Assembly (NCBI GenBank): GCA_905221605.1
Contig: CAJNDS010000113.1
Coordinates: forward strand, 1,939,715 to 2,003,714
DNA from: Symbiodinium natans
Lineage: Eukaryota > Sar > Dinophyceae > Suessiales > Symbiodiniaceae
Direction: 5' to 3'
DNA: 64,000 bases
Shown here: piece after piece, positions 58,473 through 64,000 of the stretch
How the letters are laid out: each line of letters starts with the position of its first letter
How positions within the stretch are numbered: position 1 is the first letter of the stretch
Translations under genes and position numbers: made by a program
The notes under the pieces: generated by a model
Told to the model about the DNA's origin: nothing
Database searches by the model: none
What the model saw: only the letters and a program-made list of their open reading frames with translations

Positions 58473-59666
58473 TTGGAAGCCCGGGAAGTTTTGGAATCAG
58501 GCACGACCCTAAATCCTTAGATTACTTTTAAAACTCCTCCATGACACCAGCATCATGCGCCACACGTTGGAAAACGCGCGTGAGATGCCATTTCTGGACA
58601 TGCCACGAAGAGACATACCGTTGTTGCTTGGGCCGTGGGGCCCCCAATGAAGCCCACGTGAGCAAACTCTAGGCCCGCAACCCTATAAACCCCAAACCCT
58701 ATAAACCCTAACCCCTAAGCCCTAAACCCTGAGCCCTATAAGCCCGATCAAACCTAAACCCTGTAACCCCAAAACCCCAAACCCTATAAACCCAAACACC
58801 CGAGAGACCCTCCGGGCGTCCCCACTGATCCAGCCCAAGCAGACGCCTTTCAAGGCCGGCCCTGACCTCGACGCTCCAGAAACGAAAAAAGCATGGAGTT
58901 TAGGGTTGCGACTGTGGGGGTGGCTGCAGGGTTTTAGATGTTAGGGTTTGGTTTTGGGGGCTTTTGCGGTGGATATTCAGGGAACGCTTTTGGGGGGCAT
59001 GGAGGCTTGTAGGGTTTGAGAGTCTTACGTCGCATGGAGATTCGGGCTTCGGGTTTCTGAGCTCTAAGTCCACGCGCCAAGCACATTGTTGCGGGCTCAG
59101 GCTTGCCAGCCACAAAAAACGCGAACCCCTTTGATAAGGCTTAAGGATTGCTTAATGGACTACATTATTACACATGCAGGGTTTAGGGTTTCGGGTACTT
59201 GGACTGAAACAGGCATCCCTTCCTCACACTTGGTAGGTGTAGGCGCTTGGGAAGCCTGTATCGCCCTGCACCGCCCCCCCCCCCCCCCCCCCCCAACTTA
59301 CTGTTGGTTCGCAGGGAATGAGGGAATTAGAGCCCCATATATACCCTTTAAGGGATTCTGTAGTGTACCTCATTCCCCTCTCCCTGCTAACCCACCGCCC
59401 CCTCCCAAAGGCGCGGCTGAGGTCCCAGCACCCGTCTTCTCAGCGAGGCTGCGCGTGGACTCCTCGCGGCTCCGCTGGGCATCCTGGCGTCGATGTCTTT
59501 TTGTGGAGGGCTTGGCTACCCGGAAGGGCTATGATACCCTGTGACCCCTTAAAAGGCCCTTTGTAGGGTTGATTATGGGGGTAATAAAGCCTAGTAGCCC
59601 ATCCTGGTAATTAGGGTTGTCGGATGTTGAAGGCTTATAGCAAGATAGATGTGTGGGACAGTAAGA

Positions 59667-59786
59667 TTAGGCTGTTGAAGGTCCTGAGGTTGGGGGAGGG
59701 GCGGCTGCTCCAGCTCTGACAGCTTCCCCGGCCTGAGCCAACTTCTCGTAGGCCTTCTGCGCGTCTGCCTCCTGTTTGTCCATTGC
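59667..59786 (-). CDS. possible terminal exon with coiled-coil-like helix
   Basis: After CGGCAG the minus strand reads AMDKQEADAQKAYEKLAQAG, then EAVRAGAAAPPPTSGPSTA and a stop at 59667. A charged amphipathic helix followed by a Pro/Ala tail is a typical soluble C terminus. The open frame extends upstream (HLGYESSQHRQ), so the exon may be longer. No family recognised. Confidence 0.5.
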   Translation of the reverse strand, partial: AMDKQEADAQKAYEKLAQAGEAVRAGAAAPPPTSGPSTA

Positions 59787-60030
59787 CTGCCGGTGTTGGG
59801 AGCTCTCGTACCCCAAGTGCAACACAGGGCTGTGTTTTGTGATCCTGCGCTGGCGAAACTGAGAAGCTCCCAGGCCCAAGCCCGAAGCCAAATCCCTAAG
59901 CCCCGCTGAGCGTTTTCTCCTAGAGAGCCTATATCCTGTAGGCCCTAGCTACAAGCCCCAAAGCCCCAAATCTCAAAGTTCGTAAACCCTGAAACTCCTA
60001 ACCGAGGCCCCAAGCCCTGGAGTTTAAACC

Positions 60031-60227
60031 CTGTGAGGGCAGCCATTCTGGGCCCGATTCCACGAGCCGCCTTGCGCTCTTTCCCAAGGTCCTCCACCTT
60101 GTCATTTAGGCATTGAGGAACGGAGGGGCCCGGAGGGGACCAGTCTAAACGGTGCAGAAGCTGCGAAAGAGAGGATGCAGAATCACTGCGGATGCTTTGT
60201 ACCGTGCGAAGTGCAGCTATGGCCCGA
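60031..60227 (-). CDS. possible exon of the same unidentified gene
   Basis: The minus strand reads RAIAALRTVQSIRSDSASSL, SQLLHRLDWSPPGPSVPQCL, then NDKVEDLGKERKAARGIGPR. The polypyrimidine-rich TTTATTACAG could be the acceptor, although its phase does not match the exon at 60,391, so another small exon may lie between. Predicted helical and charged at the end. Confidence 0.4.
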
Positions 60228-60316
60228 CTGTAATAAAGAGCCATCAAGCAGCTTAAACGGCAGGAACAGCAAGCCACCCTCACCCATCCGTTAGGGTTGT
60301 TTAGGCCTGAGCTTAC

Positions 60317-60391
60317 TTTAAGCGCCGCGTTCTCCATACCACTGGGGATGTGACATTGAAGATAGCTCTGGCCTGGGTTTTGGAGTTCGTC
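60317..60391 (-). CDS. possible exon of an unidentified gene
   Basis: A 75-nt exon between TTTGCAG and AAA/GTAAGC reads DELQNPGQSYLQCHIPSGME, then NAALK, phase 0 at both ends. The splice sites are textbook-like and it starts with G, as most exons here do. It probably belongs with the blocks at 60.2-60.0 and 59.8-59.7 kb. Confidence 0.45.
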
Positions 60392-60639
60392 CTGCAAACT
60401 AGACGTTGCTACTGGATTCCTACTTCTCGGGGCACAGTATCCTAAATATCACGGGTCGCATTGCAACAAGGACCCCACCCGGAGCCCTAACTGGGAGAGC
60501 TGACCTCAACGCCCTGAGCAACACAGCTCGGGCCCATGCTATCGTGTCCAGCATGGCTGCCACTGTGGAGCCCGAGTCCTGCTTCGCGTACTTCGAGAAG
60601 CCCTGCCGTGAAGTCTCGGCTTATGGGATGTGAGGGCTG

Positions 60640-63600
60640 AGCGATGACAATGGTGTAGTGGTGTAACTGAAGCCCAGCTGCCCATCACAGCTCCCAAAAA
60701 CAGCCCTGCAACCCCCCATCCCCCCTCTCCAACCAACCACACACTGCCTTCGGGCTGGCGCCAATCTCTGTGAGCTCGAGATCGTCGCTGCTGGGCTGTG
60801 CCTGTGAGCACTCCACCGGCTCTAGGAACAGGAGGAGGGTTCATGGCCTTATAGGGAAGCCTAGGGTTGATTCTGAGCTTTAGATGCCGAAGTTTAGGGC
60901 TTAGGGTTTTTCTAGCGCGAGGTCTTAGGTCTTAGGATGTAGGATGTACATATCTGCCCACGATTCGGACCAAACCACAAGTTCAGGCCCATTGGAACCC
61001 TAAGCAAAACTTGCCCCAAATGCTAAACCAAACCCACCCTAGGATTTGAACCCTAAACCCTAAACCTCAGACCCCAGACCCTAGACCCCTAAACCCTAAA
61101 CCCTAAATCCTGCCTAGGATTTAGGGTTTCGGGTTTGGGGCAAAGGACCAGGAAAATACCCTGAGTCTCAAGCCTGAACTGTCCCACATGACCCAACAAA
61201 ATCGAACCCTCGAGGAGCAAGCCGAAACATTCAAAAGCAAGGCCCCTCTATCAGCCTTGAAGACATACGCCGGCCTACCCACAAGCTCAAAATCTATAGC
61301 CCTAGAATGAGCCCTGAGGCCTCCTCCTAAATTTTCAAAACCTCGTGAACCTTGAAATACTCGAGCCGCCTTCATCCCAAACCCTCTCTTAACGGTGTAG
61401 ATCTTACACCTCCAGCCAGGACCCTAAAGTCTGCAAAAACGTAAAATCCCCCACCCCGAATTCTGCAAACCTAACACGCTCTAAACTCCAAAAGCCCCCT
61501 ACGCCTTAAACTCCATAAAGCCTCTACGAGCCCTAAACCCTGTGACCTTAAACTCGACGAACCCTCAAAACCAACCAGCACCTCGACACGCCCTACGCGC
61601 TTCCAGCAGCACCTACAAACCCAGCTAGGTCCTACCAGACAACTTGTCCTAGACCCTATAAACCCAACATTAAAGACATTTTAAAACACTACTATAGCCC
61701 CAACATACAACCCCTATAAGTCCTTTGAGCCCCATGAAACATATGAGCCCTTTAAGTCTCAATCATCCCAACCATCCCAGATACTATACTCCCCTTAGAA
61801 CCAAAATGAGAACAATATTTCTAAGATCCTCTTGGGTTGTATATAATAAAAAATAGAAACACATTTCCCAAGGGGGGGATATAGAATACGCTGGGCTTCC
61901 ATGCCGGCCATACGTCCGCCTTCTCGCTGGCGACCCGCAGGCCGGCTCCTGGTGGATCGGCTTTGGCTTCACCTTATAAGGAGCTATCATTGATATGCCC
62001 TTGGGCTGCACCTATACACACGAAAAACACACATAATTCCTAAGGAAAGTATGGTGGGCAGCAACACCTCAGCAGATTGGCTGGAGTAAAGGATTCGTTG
62101 CATTCCTTTGTCCATTGAGTGGCGTTAAGCCCCGAACTGCTGGTCGGTGGGAGGACGGGCTCGTCCGCCAGCGGACAGTGAAAACTGCGATGGGGTCAAG
62201 ACCGGAAAAGACGAAATGACCGAATAGGAGGAAAGGCCACCGCCATCTATTTCATACATGCGCACTTGAACCCGGGTCGCGGTGCAAAGAGGTGCGGTGG
62301 TGCGGATGATGGAGTGCCTTGGCGCGGCTCCTCTGCGCCCTGCAGCCCGACTCGCTGCAATTCACATAACAGTAAGCATGGCATGACATTTGATACAAAA
62401 TTGCTATGATCAGCGTTATGCCGAGCCAATTGGGGGTGCAGTGTGTCGGGGTGGTACCGGGTGCGGTCGTGCGGAGTGCAGTCACGCGAGCACCCAGCGC
62501 ACGCCATGCGCTTCACGACCACACCACATAGACCCCAACCTGCAAGCGAGCCTCCCAACAAAAATTATACCCCACATTGCTCTTGAAGTTTGATGGCGTT
62601 AAGCTGGGGAAAAGGAAAGGCGCCCACAATTGCAGTGTAAAACTCGGTTCATATACCACGCAAAGTTTGAGCAAGGTTATTGAAGCCAATTAGAAAAGCT
62701 CAATTAGCCTTACATTTTTGAACATGTGAACGAGCACTTGAAACCAATGTAAACAATAATACCAAATCAAAGACTTCGCTGGTGTTCTAGCAACAATGGC
62801 ATAACATTGAATTGTGACCAAATGTTTGTAGGTCATTGCTGCTTGAACTTTGTTGGATATGATGTCGTTAGATCTTCTCAGGAGCACGTCATGTGCCTGG
62901 GTTCTGGCTAGAAGGCCCAACGCCCTTTTGATTCATCAACCCATCCGCAACCCCACTTTTGGCTAAACCTTCGGGGGTTCTGCCGGGATCTCTCCATGGT
63001 CGGCCTCCAGCTTTGGCACGTTTTTCTATTGCAGCTTCTACTGGCCACCTAGTTCAGATCATGTTGAATTAGGGCTTATACAAGTTGTCCCGGAAAACTC
63101 TTGTCGTCAAATGGGTTCGTGTGCGGAGGCTTGGCCTGAAACCTGTGCTGTTACGCCAACCCTTGGTCGTGTTGTGTCGTCCCATGGCATCAGGGTTCAG
63201 GGCTTTAGGGGTTTTAGGGGCTTTAGGGGTTTCGGCTTTATAGGGTTTAGGGTGTTCATTCTAGTACGGCGAGAGCACAAGCCCTCTTGTAAGTGGGCGG
63301 TCTTGGGGTGGGTATGTCTGCAGACTGATGCCCCGCTCACACAAGTCGTGCTTCTGTTCGGCGCGCCCTAAAAACTAAACCCCAAACTCTGAGGGGTCCG
63401 GATTTAAGGTTTACAGGGGAAACTTCCTGTAGGATCTGATGTTTAACATTCCCCTTGCCGCGCCTGCAGCCTCAATAGCGCGGGAGGCGGCAGCGATTTT
63501 CCGGAGGCGGAGCCGACGCTGCGCCTGACAGACCGCCATAAGACGGAGGTGCGCTGTACCCCCCAAGCTCAAAGCCTTCTATCTTGCAAAGGCTACTTTG

Positions 63601-64000
63601 TAACCCAGAACCTAAGTGGCCCTCAAACTCCTCTGAAGAATTACGCCTATAGGTCGGATCCTCTTGAAGCCGAGAACTTCCCAAAGCCTGACTGCATCAA
63701 TGACACCAGTGCCGAGTCACCAGCAGGGCAACCTTTGCTTTGGCTTTTGCGGCCGTCGAGGTGTAGAAGCGGCTGAGCCGATCCTGCGGACACACTGCAC
63801 GGTATATAGGTCGTATATGGGGCCTAAAGTGCGTGCCACAGAGACCGAAGCTGGGCTGTTCATGCAGAATGCCGAGACTGGGGAAGAAATGCAGCGGTTA
63901 CAGAAGACCAGCACTGCGACACAGTCCGTCCTAAACCCAAACCCTAACTCTAAACCCTCAACCTTAAACCCCTGAGCCCCAAACCCAAGAAGAGACTAGT
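60640..64000. other. region without a recognised gene
   Basis: Mostly non-coding text with degenerate CCCTAAA units. Open frames at 60,406-60,633 (plus) and 63,664-63,975 (plus, with ATETEAGLFMQNAETGEEMQ) are protein-like in parts but match no family known to me and have no clear splice context. The 62.0-63.1 kb part lacks telomere-like units and shows nothing further. Confidence 0.4.

Overview
The window reads as nuclear DNA of a dinoflagellate. Three things point that way: exons cut into very short pieces (21 to 130 nt) by introns whose donors are mostly GC, sometimes GT and probably GA, with AG acceptors and a G after almost every acceptor; a small Lys/Met-rich basic protein of a type I know from dinoflagellate transcriptomes, in two copies; and TTTAGGG telomere-type repeats scattered through the non-coding sequence. 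All assignments come from reading translated exons by eye; no database search was run.

Every gene I can name with confidence lies on the minus strand, so transcription runs from right to left. From right to left: (1) possible exons of an unidentified coiled-coil-like protein (59.7-60.4 kb); (2) a possible signal-peptide exon (56.8-57.0 kb), then an 8-kb head-to-head inverted repeat array (48,565-56,612), then exons of a glycosyltransferase resembling fucosyltransferases (47.3-48.2 kb) that appear to carry a frameshift and are interleaved with a decayed copy of the basic-protein gene; (3) an 11-kb stretch (35-46 kb) with only weak candidate exons, a 60-bp minisatellite and low-complexity DNA; (4) a DnaJ/Hsp40 gene of at least 15 micro-exons from 34,710 to 8,910, with J domain, G/F region, Cys-rich region and C-terminal client-binding domain; (5) a secreted pectinacetylesterase/NOTUM-like hydrolase with an N-terminal somatomedin-B domain (about 8.06 to 2.34 kb).

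The DnaJ gene organises the middle of the window. One of its introns (26,451-10,358, about 16.1 kb) consists almost entirely of TTTTAATTAA-type AT-rich DNA with four islands of other repeats. Another of its introns holds a complete three-exon gene for the basic protein (28,106-27,338) on the same strand. A third holds a 465-bp GCGCCCTCC minisatellite.

Almost all long open frames in the satellites and the 48-56 kb array are repeat artefacts. No rRNA, tRNA, CRISPR array or bacterial-type operon was seen. The 5' end and the last exons of the DnaJ gene were not found, and several exon edges are approximate.
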